A DNA stretch of 64,000 bases. Source: Monocercomonoides exilis (taxonomy: Eukaryota > Preaxostyla > Oxymonadida > Polymastigidae). The position numbers and the translations under genes are program-made. Below the pieces are notes generated by a model. It was not told the origin of the DNA. It was given only the letters and a program-made list of their open reading frames with translations, and made no database searches. The stretch is from NCBI GenBank assembly GCA_001643675.2, contig LSRY02000002.1, positions 781,501 to 845,500 on the forward strand, in the 5' to 3' direction. This document shows positions 1-12,500 of the stretch, in pieces; position 1 is the first letter of the stretch, and each line of letters begins with the position of its first letter.

Positions 1-3000
1 GGAGGGAAAAGTGTATAGAGGAATTTGAGCTCATCGACATTTAAGAGCGAAGTGTGTGGCGATGGAGCTATTTCCAGAAAGAGCGAGGCAACACGAAGAG
101 GAGAAGACGAAACATCGTCGAAATAAAGAGAGGTTGACTGAAGTGGAGTTTCGATTGATGAAGAAGCAGAGGAGCTGATTGAGGGCACTTTTTCTCTGTG
201 GACAGGTGAAGTGGAATGCTCCAAAGATTGTCTCTTTGAAGATAAGTTTTGTTGAGCAGAGATAGAATTGCTTTTAACCGAGTTTGCAGGAAGAGAGTCA
301 GAAAAGTTTGCTGTTGTTGAATCATGTGGAGGTGGAGTTGTCAGATTCTGTATAGCTGATCTATCAGAGCTGTTCCATTTGCTCTTTGGAAGAGGAGGCG
401 TAAGCAGTTCGTATTCTCGAGCTTCTGTTTCGACATCTGTGCTATTGTCAACAATAAGACTTCTTTTTGCTTCTACGTTTTCAATTTCATCGCTTCCCTC
501 TTCTTTTTCCATGTTTTGCATCATTTCTGCTCCTTCCTCTTCTTCTTCTGCAATGCCAGTTAGTGATGAATCGAAATCAAGTTCGGGCGTTGTGATAACT
601 GGAGTGTATGCTTCAAAATGAAGAGAATAGTTCTCTGCGTTCTCTTCACTCATATCTTGCTGTTGCTTCATCATATGTTCTGTTTGATCATCATTTTCTT
701 CAATCGATTCATCAGTTTTACCATTGTATGCTCCCTCTTCGCCAACTGCCTGTGGAAGAATTATTGAAACCTTCTTCAATCTTGGCTGCATATGCGCTGT
801 TTCGTCAAATATCCGGTTATTTTCTTGTTCTTCTTCTTGAATCTCATTTGAGTCAACTTTCTCAGCATTGCCATCATCCTTTTCATCCTCTTTTTGCTCA
901 TCGCTCTCTTCATCCTCCACACTCAAACTCACAACAGGCAAAGAATCAACATCCATCAGCATATATTCCTCATCTTTCTGCGCTTCCTTCTCCTTTTCCT
1001 CGATAATCTTCATCTTTTCTGCTATTTTCTTTGCTTTCACTCTCATCTTAACCAACCCTTCAGTCACCTTCACAAACACTTCCCTCACTCTTTCTCTTCT
1101 CCTTTCAATCACAAGTCGTTCACTTCGTTTTTGCGTGTGCTTTTTCTTGCTCTCTTCAATCTGTGCTTTCTCCTCTTTTTCTCTCGCTTCTCGCATCTGG
1201 TGCATCTGCTGTATGGAAATCGAGTGCAACCGCGCAGCGCTTCGAGCAACTTCTGTTGAAGGAAGAATACGACTCGTTGAAGTTGAAGCTGTCATTGAAG
1301 AAGAAGAAGAAGACGGCTGCATTGCAGTCTGTTTTTGATGAAGAGGTGTTTCAGTTGGAGCTAATAAAAACCTTTGATCATTCAGAATATCATCTTCTGC
1401 ATTGCCTAAATCCAGAGTTGCTAACATAGATGCATCTGCTGCATTGGGTTGTCTTTGACTATTAGATGAAGACAGTCCTTGAGATGAACGGGACGGTGAA
1501 GGAGATGCTGACACATTCACCAATGGTCTCAACGGTGGTTGCTTGCGGCTTTGAAAAGGCTCCACAACTTTCTGACTCTTATTCGGCTTAAAAGGAGAAT
1601 TAGCTATTTCCAAGTCCATCAGCTGTCTCTGCCTCTTCTTTGCATCGCTCTCCATCCGCTTCACAACGTCCTCTTCCAGAAAATCATATCCTTTCTCCTC
1701 ATTTTCTTCTCTTCTAATGCGTTCATTTCGTGAATTCTTTTCCCCATCTCCGGATTTGTGCGATCTGCCAGAATGTGCATCTTTCATTCCTTTCTCTTTT
1801 CTCGCTGTGCCAAACTGACTGTCACTTTCCTCTTCCTCTTCCATGTTGCTCCAATCGTCGTTGGACAACATGATAGAATCGTCAGAATCGTCGCTTGTTT
1901 GATTTCTTTTCTGTGTCACTCTGGTTAAATGCCTCTCCTTGATTTCCATTTGAATTTGGCTGTCTTTCTCAAAATCATCACTCGAGTCATTAAGCATGTT
2001 ATCTTCAGCCTCTTGCAGTTTCTGCAACATGTCGAGCTCTTCTTTCTTTTTCTTTTCCATCTGCGCCCGTTTTTCCTCTTCTCTCTTCTTCTTCACTCGC
2101 TTCTCCCAAAATTTGTTGTTGATAACTGGTTTAAAAGTGTATTCTTCATTCTTTTCTCTCTCGAGAGCTGACTGCCTTTCTCTGCGTTGTATGCTGTCTT
2201 TTGTTAAACGCTCTGTCACAGACTCCTCCACACCATCATCGTTTTCCTCTTCTTTGCATTCTTTTCCCTCAGACGCTTCACTTTTCGCGCCTTCTGTATT
2301 CTTTTTTCTCCTCACAAACTGTTTTGCAACAAGCACCGGCTTAAAAGTACATTCCTCGTCGCATTCTCTTTCCATCTCTTCTTTTTCTTCTGCTGTTTGC
2401 CTTTTTGGTATCGCTAAACGATCAAGAGCCATCACAAGCGAAGGATCTGCCTTTTCTCTCCATTCAGATGCTTTAGTAAGTTTCTCTTTCTTTTTGGCTT
2501 CGGCTGCTTCCTGTTCTTCTTTAGCTTTTCGCCTCTTTTCCTCTTCTTCCTTTTGACGTTTTCTTGCTTCGCCATATAATTTTACACCAACTAGTTGGGC
2601 ATCTTTCTTCTTTATTATTTTCAAGGATTGTTTTTCCTTCATCTCCTTTTCCTTTCGTTCCTTTTCCAGTTTTTCTTCAAATTCTTTTCTTTGCTTAACT
2701 AAGCGTTCATAAATAGGCATTGTTTTGTCTTGTACAGTTTTGTGCTTTGATTCATTTTTAATTTTAGATTTAGTTGAAGGAGAAGATGATTTCTCAGTCT
2801 GTTGCATTTCATTAAAAGTTGACTCCTGATCATGAACTTCCTCTTTTGGCTTCATTTCTGTTCCCATTCCAGCAAAATTTTTGCAAAGTATCTCGTAAAC
2901 ACTTTGTGGCAATCCATGCTTTTGGCAAAATTCCTGACACACATCTTCAATTTTATCTCCTTTTTTAAGCTGCCAAATATCATTATAAGCTTATAAAAAC

Positions 3001-3358
3001 GATAAGAAAATGTTTTCAAACAGTTATAGTTTCATTTTTTCCTTTTATCTTCAACGAAACGGCAAAAAGCGCCTTTTGGCTTTCTTGAGGTGGATGGTCG
3101 CTTTCTGCTGTTTGAAATGGTTTTGTACTATCACTTTGTTGAGAATCACATTCATCTATTTACGGATTATCGATAAATTCAAAAGTTTCATAAATAATTG
3201 GTGAAATATTTGAAAAAAAATTTGAAAGAATAAACCTAATTCACTGAAAGTTTACAAAATATTCGTAAAAAATAGAAATTATGTTCATAAAATGTACTTA
3301 AAGCATCAAACTTTTCTTGTTCCATTTCTTTGTATTCATTAATATCACAATTTTGCAT
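1..3358 (-). CDS. Lys/Glu-rich coiled-coil protein with TFKP motifs (3' end outside window)
   Basis: The minus strand reads open from about 2969 to the left edge with no stop, so the C-terminus is missing. About 1,050 residues are visible. I infer two upstream exons: 3358-3298 (ATG at 3358) and 3155-3022, joined by introns 3297-3156 and 3021-2970. The phases agree (61+134 nt, then phase 0). The second junction makes ETITLKKGDKIEDVCQEFC, a small PFU/ubiquitin-like fold pattern. Downstream there are two copies of a C/Y-TFKP motif (ECTFKPVL and EYTFKPVI), each near a basic stretch, inside long charged helices. The rest is Ser-, Glu- and Lys-rich low complexity. TFKP-type repeats with this N-terminal pattern are common in uncharacterised flagellate proteins. 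I do not recognise a named family. The first exon is the least certain part. Confidence 0.6.
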
Positions 3359-3522
3359 TTCAAACTAACCCATAAATATTCATTTTTTATTTTTTTGGTA
3401 TCCAAGTTCATATTAACACATACAATATTTAGGATATTTATAAAAATATATACCAAAGATGAAATAGTATTCAATGGGTCAGATCATCATCCGTTTAGTT
3501 TATTCGAATTAGTCCATAGCAA
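3359..3522. promoter_or_regulatory. Short shared upstream region of a divergent gene pair
   Basis: About 165 bp separate the inferred minus-strand ATG (3358) from the plus-strand ropporin-like ATG (3523). It is very AT-rich. Both promoters must lie here or inside the genes. I see no specific motif I can name. Confidence 0.3.
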
Positions 3523-4424
3523 ATGAGCATTCAAACGGAAAAATTATTTTGTGCAGAACAAATCGAAGTTCCTTTAGAGCTCCCTGAAATTTTGAAGGTT
3601 TTAACATTTATCTTTGACATGCTATCTGGATATATCAAATATTTAGGCCTTTACTAAGGAATGCATTCGTGCTCAACCAGAAAACCTTGTTGAATTTGCA
3701 GCTAATTATTTTGCACAAATGGCTCAAACGGGAGATAGTGTGATTTTTGTTGATGCAAATGAATTTTTGACAAATTAAAATATTGCAACTGTAGGTGAAA
3801 GTAACATGTCTATTGAGCAATTTGTAGCGTTAAGACAAAAGGTGTGATTTTATATTAGTGCACGTCAGCATTTAATTTTTCGTATAGTTTGAAGAAATTG
3901 ATGCTGAGAATATTTTCGTTCTTCCACGTGAAACAATAACTCAAGTTGCAATTGATTCTGGGATATCAGATGCCACAATAAATAATATAAACTCGTATGG
4001 GCGAGTCTTTAAAAAACCTCTCATTTAATGTTTATTTATTTTCGATGTAGAATGGGGAAACCAGAAAAGACAATGGATTGGAGAGAATTTATCGTTTTGG
4101 CAATTTCTGTTGCTGCTGAGGTTCGTGCATTAAAATAAATATATTTTGAATCGAACAATTTATATATATTAATATTATTATTAGAATATGATAAGCGCAT
4201 TTGAATTAATATTCATGACATTCGCTTCACAAGAAGAACCTGCACTTCCAACAAACTTCTTCCTTCTACTTGTAGGTTTTCTTATTTCCCGAGATCCAAG
4301 TAAGCCGCCTGAATATATGGATCAGTTGCGAGAGATTCTCGAAACAGAAAACGATGGGGCGTTTAAAGATCAAGTTACTTTTGAAGAATTTGCTGCTTTG
4401 CCAATTGCAGAGACCTTGAGATGA
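3523..4424 (+). CDS. ROPN1L: Ropporin-like protein with RIIa domain (radial-spoke RSP11/ROPN1L type)
   Basis: Six exons give an unbroken 209-residue protein, almost exactly ropporin length (about 212): 3523-3597, 3647-3737, 3795-3841, 3888-3994, 4051-4120 and 4185-4424 (stop TGA). Introns are 46-64 nt and begin GTTTTA, GTGTGA or GTATGG. Residues about 14-50 form an RIIa dimerisation/docking domain: EVPLELPEILK, then CIRAQPENLVEFAANYF, the pattern of ropporin and SPA17. The rest follows the ropporin helical C-terminal half. Ropporin and RSP11 bind AKAPs in the axoneme or radial spoke, so this points to a flagellated cell. The Met at 3523 is the first in frame before the conserved domain. Family assignment is firm; choice between ROPN1L and RSP11 is only naming. 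Confidence 0.82.
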
Positions 4425-5297
4425 TTATAGGCAAATCATCATACACTACACATTTTTATTTTTATTTTTCTATTGCACGCAAAGCTCTGTCTGCCCTTTT
4501 TCTAAATTTATTGAAATGATTCATTTTCTTTCACAAACTTGTATTTCTTGTTTCTCGTCTTTGATGGCATATTTCATTCACACGCTTCAGATACACATCT
4601 TCTTGTAATCTTTGTACTTTATTTTTTATTTTCAGTTCTTCTACAACTCCATTTCTTAACAATCAAAAATATAATTTACTGAGAAAAAAATTTTCATATG
4701 TATTTTGCATTTAGGTGCTCTTTCAGTTTCGCCTCCGAAACTATTGAAAATTTTAAGAACTTTTCGTGAATTTCCAACATATTTGAATAAAAACATCCCC
4801 AAAACACACTTTTCATTTATCAAAACAGACTTTTGAATTGTATTATTATTATTAAAATTATTATTTTTGAAATAAGTCAAAAGAAACATCATTTGTTTGT
4901 ATTCAAATCCATCCTTTTAAGATTTTCAGTTTTTCCATTTTTTATATACTGTAAGAAAAATGAAAATATCTTTTTTTGACTTGTTTAATGCTGACATCAA
5001 TGTCGGAAAAGATAAGAGTATTTGATAAAAGCCATGACATCATATTCATTAATGTAATCTCTTATCATTATTATTCTTGATTTGAAAAAATGTTTTGAAA
5101 AAGTGATCACACACATTATTAAGATCAACAATTATTTAGGTTTCTCCGTTAATTCTGTTTATTCTTCGATTATTCAATATAACATTAATTTTATATTAAT
5201 TTTTTGATGGAAAATTTCCACTTGCATTTATTTTTCGCGATTTTCTTTTGTAAATATATGTTTTTATTGCGTTGTGTTTATCGAACAATTTCATTAG
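4425..5297. other. AT-rich intergenic region
   Basis: This 870-bp spacer lies between the ropporin-like gene and PSMB2. It is AT-rich with homopolymer runs. The open stretches in it have no protein-like composition. I see no RNA gene, repeat or named signal. Confidence 0.5.
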
Positions 5298-6068
5298 ATG
5301 CAAAGCATTTTCGGTTTTGCGGGAAAGGATTATGTAATGATTGCAGCCGAGTCTTCTTCGCAAAGTTCTATCCTTCGTATAAAAGATGATTTAGATAGAA
5401 TTTACGAAGCTGATGATCGTTTTGCTTTTGCTTGTGTTGGAGAACCGGGCGACGATGATGCTTATTCGGATTACATTGTGCGTAACATACAATTAAATAA
5501 ATTTAGGTTTGTTTTAAAATCAATCAATTATTTAAAGTTTTGATGAAAATATTTTTTTGCATTTCAAAGAAATGGTTATTCATCAACAACTCATGCAAAT
5601 GCGAGTTGGATGAGATATGTGCTTGCGGAGAACCTTAGAAAATCCCCATATCAATGTAATTGTGTTGTTGGTGGAGTTGATTTACCATCTGCCTTTCAGG
5701 ATATCACTGCAGAGCCACAAGTGTTAGTCAGTTCGCCTTCTGCTTCAGCTTCTTCATCTTCATCTGAATCTTCATCTGCATCTTCATCTGTTGCATCTGT
5801 TTCAGAAAAAGATATTACACCTCATTTATATTATCTTGATTATCTTGGTACATTGTGTGAAATTCCATTTTGCGCACACGGATACTGTGGATATCTGTTA
5901 TATGGATTGTGGGATCACATGTGGAAGAAAGATATGTCAAGAGAAGATGGAATGAAAATGTTAAAAGCAAGCATTGCACAAATAAAAAAGAGATTTGTCA
6001 TGCAACAAAATTCATGGATTGTAAAGATAATCACAAAGGATGGCATTGAAAGGGTTCAATTAGAATAG
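5298..6068 (+). CDS. PSMB2: 20S proteasome subunit beta type-2 (beta4)
   Basis: Two exons, 5298-5506 and 5570-6068 (TAG), split by a 63-nt intron that interrupts the Arg codon of K-F-R/NGY. The product is 235 residues; human PSMB2 is 201. It has no propeptide and starts directly at the fold (MQSIFGFAGKDYVMIAAES), and it lacks the catalytic N-terminal Thr, as expected for the inactive beta4 subunit. Conserved landmarks are CVGEPGD, the YIVRNIQL helix, YYLDYLGTL and AHGYCGYLL. The extra length is mostly a Ser/Ala-rich insertion (about residues 116-145) between the VGGVD strand and HLYYLDYLG. That is a surface loop in known structures, so assembly into the ring should be tolerated. It acts in the beta ring of the cytosolic/nuclear 20S core. 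Confidence 0.9.
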
Positions 6069-6334
6069 GAGTGCAAGAATGTTCGTTGCATTTCATAGTG
6101 TTTTGATTTATCTTTCTTGAATTCAGCGACTTTTGTTCAATCTTCCGTGGAAAAATTTGCATATTTGAAGCGTATAGACTACTAATAACTTTAAAGTTTT
6201 TAGTCAAAAAGAATCAAATTATATTGAATCAAGTGATTTATCATTTCGCTAAAATGAAAGAAAGAAATTAAAAGTCTTTATGTTTTAGAAATAAAAAGAA
6301 TAAACAGAAATGTTAATTTATGATTTTCTAAAAA

Positions 6335-7556
6335 ATGATCAATTGCGTTGTATTATTTCGATGATTATTTTATAATTTATATATTATTTCAGTATAAATG
6401 GTTTTATATTTATTTTTTCTTTATGCATAAGTATATTTATACGCATTTGAATTATCTTTTAAAACATTATTTTAAGTTACCTTCGAATTCATGTGATACT
6501 AGTTCAACTAGTTTTCCACTTTGTAGAGATTGTAATTCAACTCGAAGTAATATATTTTGTGCAAATTGTGATGCATTTTATTGTGAAAATTGCTTTGTAT
6601 CAGCTCATCTAAGTGATTATACTCACATTTCGCTATTTTCTTGCCATTGGAATGGAAATCCTTTGGAATGCAATGAATATGGAAGACAACACTTTTATAT
6701 GTTTTGTAATGAATGTAACAAAGCAGTTTGTGTGTTTTGTCCGACAATAGCAGAGCATAAAGGCCATAGATGCTCTGTAAACTACCCATTTTATCACCAA
6801 ATCTCTGATCATCAAATAAATTGTCAAACTCAAAATGGATCTTCTGAACTTTCTCAGCAAGCTAAGGCAAACTTATTTTACCCTTCCATATCGGCTCATT
6901 TTTTAAGACGAGAATCGGAATTGGCTTTGAGAAAATTGACGCATGTGAAAAATGATGTATGTGTCAGTTAGAATTTTGACATGTATAAAAAACATTATTA
7001 ATTTGTCAATATTTTTTGTTTTTAGCTTCCACTTCTTTTTCGCACGCGTTCGTTCATTCTTTCAGAATTATTTACGATATTAAGAGAAACAATCGATGAT
7101 TTGGAAAAAACTGTGAAGGAAGAAGAAATAGATGCTGAACAGAGTTTGGTTGATCTTCTTGATGGTTTAAAAAACAAGGTGGAAAGCCAAGTGTCGAGCA
7201 AAGAAATGAAAGAGCTATGTGAAGTTTTTTTAGAAAAGGACTTACGAGACAATCTCAAACAAGAAAAGCAGAAAGTTAGCAATGAATTCATTAATGAGTC
7301 TAACAACAGTAATACTTCGGATTCTCCATCTAATTCTTCAGCTGATTTGTTATCTTTTAATTTATCTGGAACATTTCCCACGCCAACATCTGACCAGCTC
7401 GCTTCGTTTCTTTCGAATACGTTGCCTGAGTCAGGTGCTTCTTCAACCACTTCATCTTCTTTGTCATCAAATCACACATCATCATCATCATCAACACCAT
7501 CAACAACATCATCATCCAATTCAAATTCTTCACAATCATCTTCTTCATCTTCCTTA

Positions 7557-7588
<32 letters not shown>

Positions 7589-9535
7589 ATTCACCCAGCT
7601 TGCGTCTAACATATCACTGCTCTTTTCGATAGCCCATTCGCCAGCTGACCGGCTCCCGAGGTTTGGCGGGCTGATGGGGATGCTTTCGTGCACAGTGCTT
7701 GACGTGTTCAGCAGGTGGAGCGAGAAGTGGCTGGATGTGCGTGTCTTTGGAGAGGAGAGGGAAAGCGAGAGAGAGAAAGAGAAGGAGAGAGAAAGAGAAA
7801 GAGAAAGAGAAGAAGAAGAAGGAGAAGAGAAAGAAGGTAATATAAAACTTCTGACAGATCTGGATAAAGAACGATGGAGTTTGGAGTTGGAAGATTACAA
7901 TGTGTTTGATGATGACGATGAGTCATCAGCAAAGGTGTATAAAAGGAAAGCCATTCCAGTTGATGGCAGAGAAAAAGAAAGATTTACCAGATTTGAGCAG
8001 AATTTGATTGAACAAGCAGAAAATGAGAGAGAGCTGGCAGAAAACGAAGAAAAGGCAGAAAAAGAAGAAGATTCGCAAAAGAATACAGAATTGGAAAAGG
8101 AGAAAGAAGTCGAAAATGAAGAAGAAATTAAGCGTCTCGTTGAACAATCAGAAGAAGCTAAGTCAAAAATACCCGAAGAAACCAACAGCATTGAAACGAA
8201 TCCAACAAAACCAGAATCACAAAATTCAAAACAAACAACAGAAGCCAATCAACTTCCTTCTTCTTCTCCTTCCTCCTCCTCCTCCTCCTCCTCATCATCA
8301 TCATCGTCTTCTTCTTCTTCTTCTTCCTCATCTTCTGATCCCCCATCAGTATATCCACTGTATTCTGTCTTCAGTGAAGGCGCTTTTAACCCTTCTTTTG
8401 CCTCAGGCGGGCAGAACAGGAGCAGATTGAGTCAGACAGAGAAGAAGATGCCTCAGCAGGCAGTTGTTGTGTCAAAGGAAGGGGTAAACAGATGGAATGA
8501 GCCAAATATCACAAGATGTGAGCAGGTGAAAGGGAAGGAGAAGGAAATGAGTAATGATGATGATGATGATGATGATGATGTGGTGAAGAATGGAACAAGA
8601 GAAGGAGATGTATTAACCATTTCATCGTCAACTTTGCCAAATGCTGGTTATCCAACTAATCAGAATTTATATAACGTCACTTCAGCTTCTTCTTCTTCTT
8701 CTTCTTCCTTTTCTTCTCTTTCTTCTTCTTCTCAATCTTCTTCTTCTTCTTCACATTCTTCTTCTTCTTCTTCTTCCTCCTCCTCATCCTCTTCATGTCG
8801 TCCTCTGCAGATGTATCTTTCCCACAGAAGTGCTGAGATGGAGACACAGCAGACAATGCTGAACTTGCTCATGTCTATCAAAGACAGATTAGATGAGCTC
8901 AAATTCTCTTCTTCTTCTTCTTCTTCTTCTGTTAATGAAGATAATGTAAATAATAATAATAATAATAACAGGAAATTTGTTGATTCTTCATCAGAGCAAC
9001 TGCAAAAACGTAGTCAAATGAACAAAAGCAATGCAAATGACGTGAAAGCTAATAGATTTAATGAATTTCAACCAGCAAGTGTTAGACAAAAAAGCCCATC
9101 TTTTCGTATTGAGGCTGATGTCCAAGCGATTGCAGCAGCAGTTCATCCGCTTTCACACTATCATAATCATCATAATCAACATCAACAATATTCTTCTTCT
9201 TCTTCTTCTTCTTCTTCTTCACAGAAATACAATGAAGAAAGATATGGAAAGGAAGGAAGTTGTTATGAGGATTGCAATGATATGGAAGGTTATTCGAATG
9301 GGAAAATGAGACAAGGAAAAAATAAAATGGAAGAAGAAGAAGAAGAAAGAGAAAGAGAAAGAGAAAGAGAAAGAATAAGAAGAAGAGGAAATGTAAAAGA
9401 AAAAGAACTAATTTTCTATGATCCAAAAGAAAATGATGATGATGATGATGATGACATAGACGATGTTACATCAGTTGGCTCAGAAACTGCAGAAATGAGA
9501 ATTAAACCACAGATTTCTATGAACAAATATGGAAT

Positions 9536-9571
<36 letters not shown>

Positions 9572-12500
9572 TTCTTCTTCTTCTTCTTCTTCTTCCTCCC
9601 CTTCCTCTTCTTCTTCGCCATCGTCTTCCCTTTTGAAGATAACAGATCCTCCACAGTTGTTTATGGATGAGCTGATAGAGAAAGGGATGTTTGAAGTTCT
9701 TAAAAAGCAAGAAAAACCAACTTTTTATTCGAAAAATGAAGAAAACGCAAATGTCATTGAAAAAGCCAAAAGAAAAGTGAAATTCGATCTTTCGAATGAA
9801 AAACTGGCTTCGAAGGCAAAACCAAACGAAGGACGCGAAAAATACGTCATTGGCAGTTCTCTTCCTATCTTTTCGTTCTCATCGTTTAATGCTTTTGATT
9901 CATCTTTTCCTTCTTCTTCTTCTTCTTCTTCCAATACAAATACATTTACAAATCCTACTGCTTCATCTTCATTACCATCATCATCTTCTTCCTCTTCTTC
10001 AACTTCTTCCTCTTCTTCTTCTTCTGATTTTTCATATTCATCGTCATCTTCTTCTTCTCCTTCTCTTTCCTCAGCCATTCCATCGCTCTATCCACATTAC
10101 GAATCAGATCTTTCGCCTTCTTCTTCCATTTCACACACTTCTTCATTCTCTTCGTATGTTCCTTCTTCTTCTCCTCCTCCTTCCTCTTCTCCTTCCTCTT
10201 CCTCTCCTTCTTCTTCTCTTCCTCCTCCACCACCTCCTCGCCTTTCCTCTGCTTCATCAATTGCCTCTGATAACTCTGTTAAGTCAAATATCTCGAACAT
10301 TTCTAACATTTCTTCTTCTTCCTTGTCTTTTTCTGAATACATTCCATCATCATCTTCTTCTTCTTCTTCTTCTTCTTCTTCCATCTCCTCCTCTTCCATT
10401 TCCTCATCAGTTTATTCTTCACCGTCACTTACCTCAACATCACAGCCAGCTTCTGCATCTTCACCTTCTGCTCCTCTTAGTCCATTTCAACATTCTTCTT
10501 CTCATTCACCTTCACCTTCCTCTTCTTCCTCTTCTTCCTCTTCTTCTCTCTCTCCTTCTCCTTCTTTCCTTTCAGATGCCTCTATTTCTGTTCCACCTCT
10601 TGTTTCATTCACAACAAACACAACTTCTTCCTCTTCTTCTTCCTCTTCCTCTTCTTCTTCTTCTTCCTCTTCCTCTTCCTCTTCTTCTCCTTCCTCTTCT
10701 TCTCCTTCCTCTTCTTCTCCTTCCTCTTCTCCTTCTCTCTCTCCCTCTCCACTCGAAGACGCCTCTGTCCATTCACTTCAGTCTACAGACACACAAACAA
10801 TCGCTTCATCCACCACGTTTCTTTCTTCTTTCTCTTCTTTCTCTTCCACCCCGCTTCCAACACCAAATGAACAAGAAGCAACGAAAACGGAGAAGATGAC
10901 GAAGAGTCAGAGGAAGAAGATGAAGAAGCAGCAGAAGAAGATGAAGATGATGATGGAGTTGCAGATGGAGAAGGAGAGGAAAGAAAGGAAGGAAAAGAAG
11001 GAGAATGAGAAGGAGGAGAGGAGGAAGAAGAAGATGAAGGAGAAAGAAGAGAAAGAGAAGAAGAGGGAGAAGAAGAAGAAAGAATCGAGGAAGGAAAGGA
11101 AAAGGATTGCGGAGGATGAAGATGAAGATGAGGATGAAGAGTATGAAGAAGAAGAGGAGGAAGAAGAAGAGGAAGAAGAAGAGGAGGAGGAAGAGGAGGA
11201 AGAAGAAATTGACTTATTGAACAAAGTGGATTTAGGGGAAGAAGACAATGAAGAAGACAATGGAGAGGATGAAGACGATGAAGATGATGACGACGACGAA
11301 GAAGAAGACGACGAAGAAGCAAATGGTGACAATCAAGATAAAGAAGAAGGAGAAAATGCGAAAGAATCAGAAAGTGTCAAGTTGAAAAAGAGGAAAGAAG
11401 AAGGTGAAGGCGAAGAAGAAGATGAAGAAGAAAGCGAAAACGAAGAAGAGATGGACAAGACAGAGGAAGTTGAGGAAGACGAGGAGGAAGAGAAGGAAGA
11501 AGGGAAAGATGAAGAAGATGAAGAAGAAGAAGAACAAGAGCAAGATGATGATGAAGAAGGAGGAGGAGAACAAAACGAAGAGAATGAAGAAGGAGAAGGA
11601 GATGATGATGAAGGAGAAGATGAAGAAGAAGAAGATGATGATGAAGTTCAAAGCAAGATTTCACAAGTTTCAGAATCGAAAAGTTCGACTTCAACAGCTT
11701 CTGCTTCTTTATTGTCGGAAGGAAAGATATCACAAAATATTTCTTCTTCTTCTTCTTCTTCTTCTTCTTCTTCAGATTCCTCCAATAATTCGAAGAAGAA
11801 AAAATCAGATGGAAAGAAAGAGAAAGAGAAGGAGAAGGAGAAAGAGAAAGAGAAAGAAAACAAGGAGAATAAAGAAAAGAAAGGGAAAGAAAGTAAAAAT
11901 GATAAAAATGATAAGAAACAAAAAACTGAACAACAAAAGGAAGTGAAAGGGAAAGAAAAGGGAAAAGAGAAAGAGAAAGAGAAAGAGAAAAGCAAAGATG
12001 AAGAAAAGAACAAGAACAAGAACAAGAACAAAGTGAATGAAGAGTCACAAAAAGCTAAGCAAAAACAAAGTTCAACTTCTTCTTCTTCTTCTTCTTCCTC
12101 TTCCTCTTCCTCTTCCTCAGCTTCTTCTTCTTCCACTTCTGGAAAAGGAAAAGAAAATCAGCAAGCGAAAAAGAAGGACAATAAGAAACAAGAATCAGGC
12201 AAACAGACCGACAAGAATTCAAGTGCAGGCGAGAAGGAGAAAATGACAAAAGCAGAAAAGAAGAAGAAAGAGAAAGAGAAAGAAAAAGAAAAGGAGAAAG
12301 AGAAAGAGAAAGAGAAGAAAGGGAAACAAAGCCAAGCAAGTTCTTCTTCTTCTTCTTCTTCTAATCAATCATCTTCCAATTCATCTCAACAAAAACAGAA
12401 AGAAAAGGCGAATAACTCTAAACAAGTCACCCAGTTGAAGATTCCTCTCTCAAAAGCCACACTCACAGAAGCAGATGGCTCTTCAAAGATTCCGAGCGAA

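Noticed and set aside
868-1338. Plus-strand Ser/Phe-rich frame
   Set aside because: Antisense to the Glu/Lys-rich minus-strand protein, which is open over 2.9 kb.
7693-7850. Possible RNA hairpin or regulatory GA-rich tract
   Set aside because: GAGAAAGA repeats are explained by coding Glu/Arg/Lys; no paired structure.
9796-10899. 367-codon plus-strand frame rich in Leu and His/Pro
   Set aside because: It is the shifted reading of TTC/TCC repeats within the giant exon; no domain-like segment.
11367-12136. Long minus-strand open frames of Ser, Phe and Leu opposite the Glu/Lys-rich part of the B-box giant
   Set aside because: They are complements of GAA/GAG/AAG repeats; composition is pure repeat shadow and the plus frame is continuous with ordered domains.
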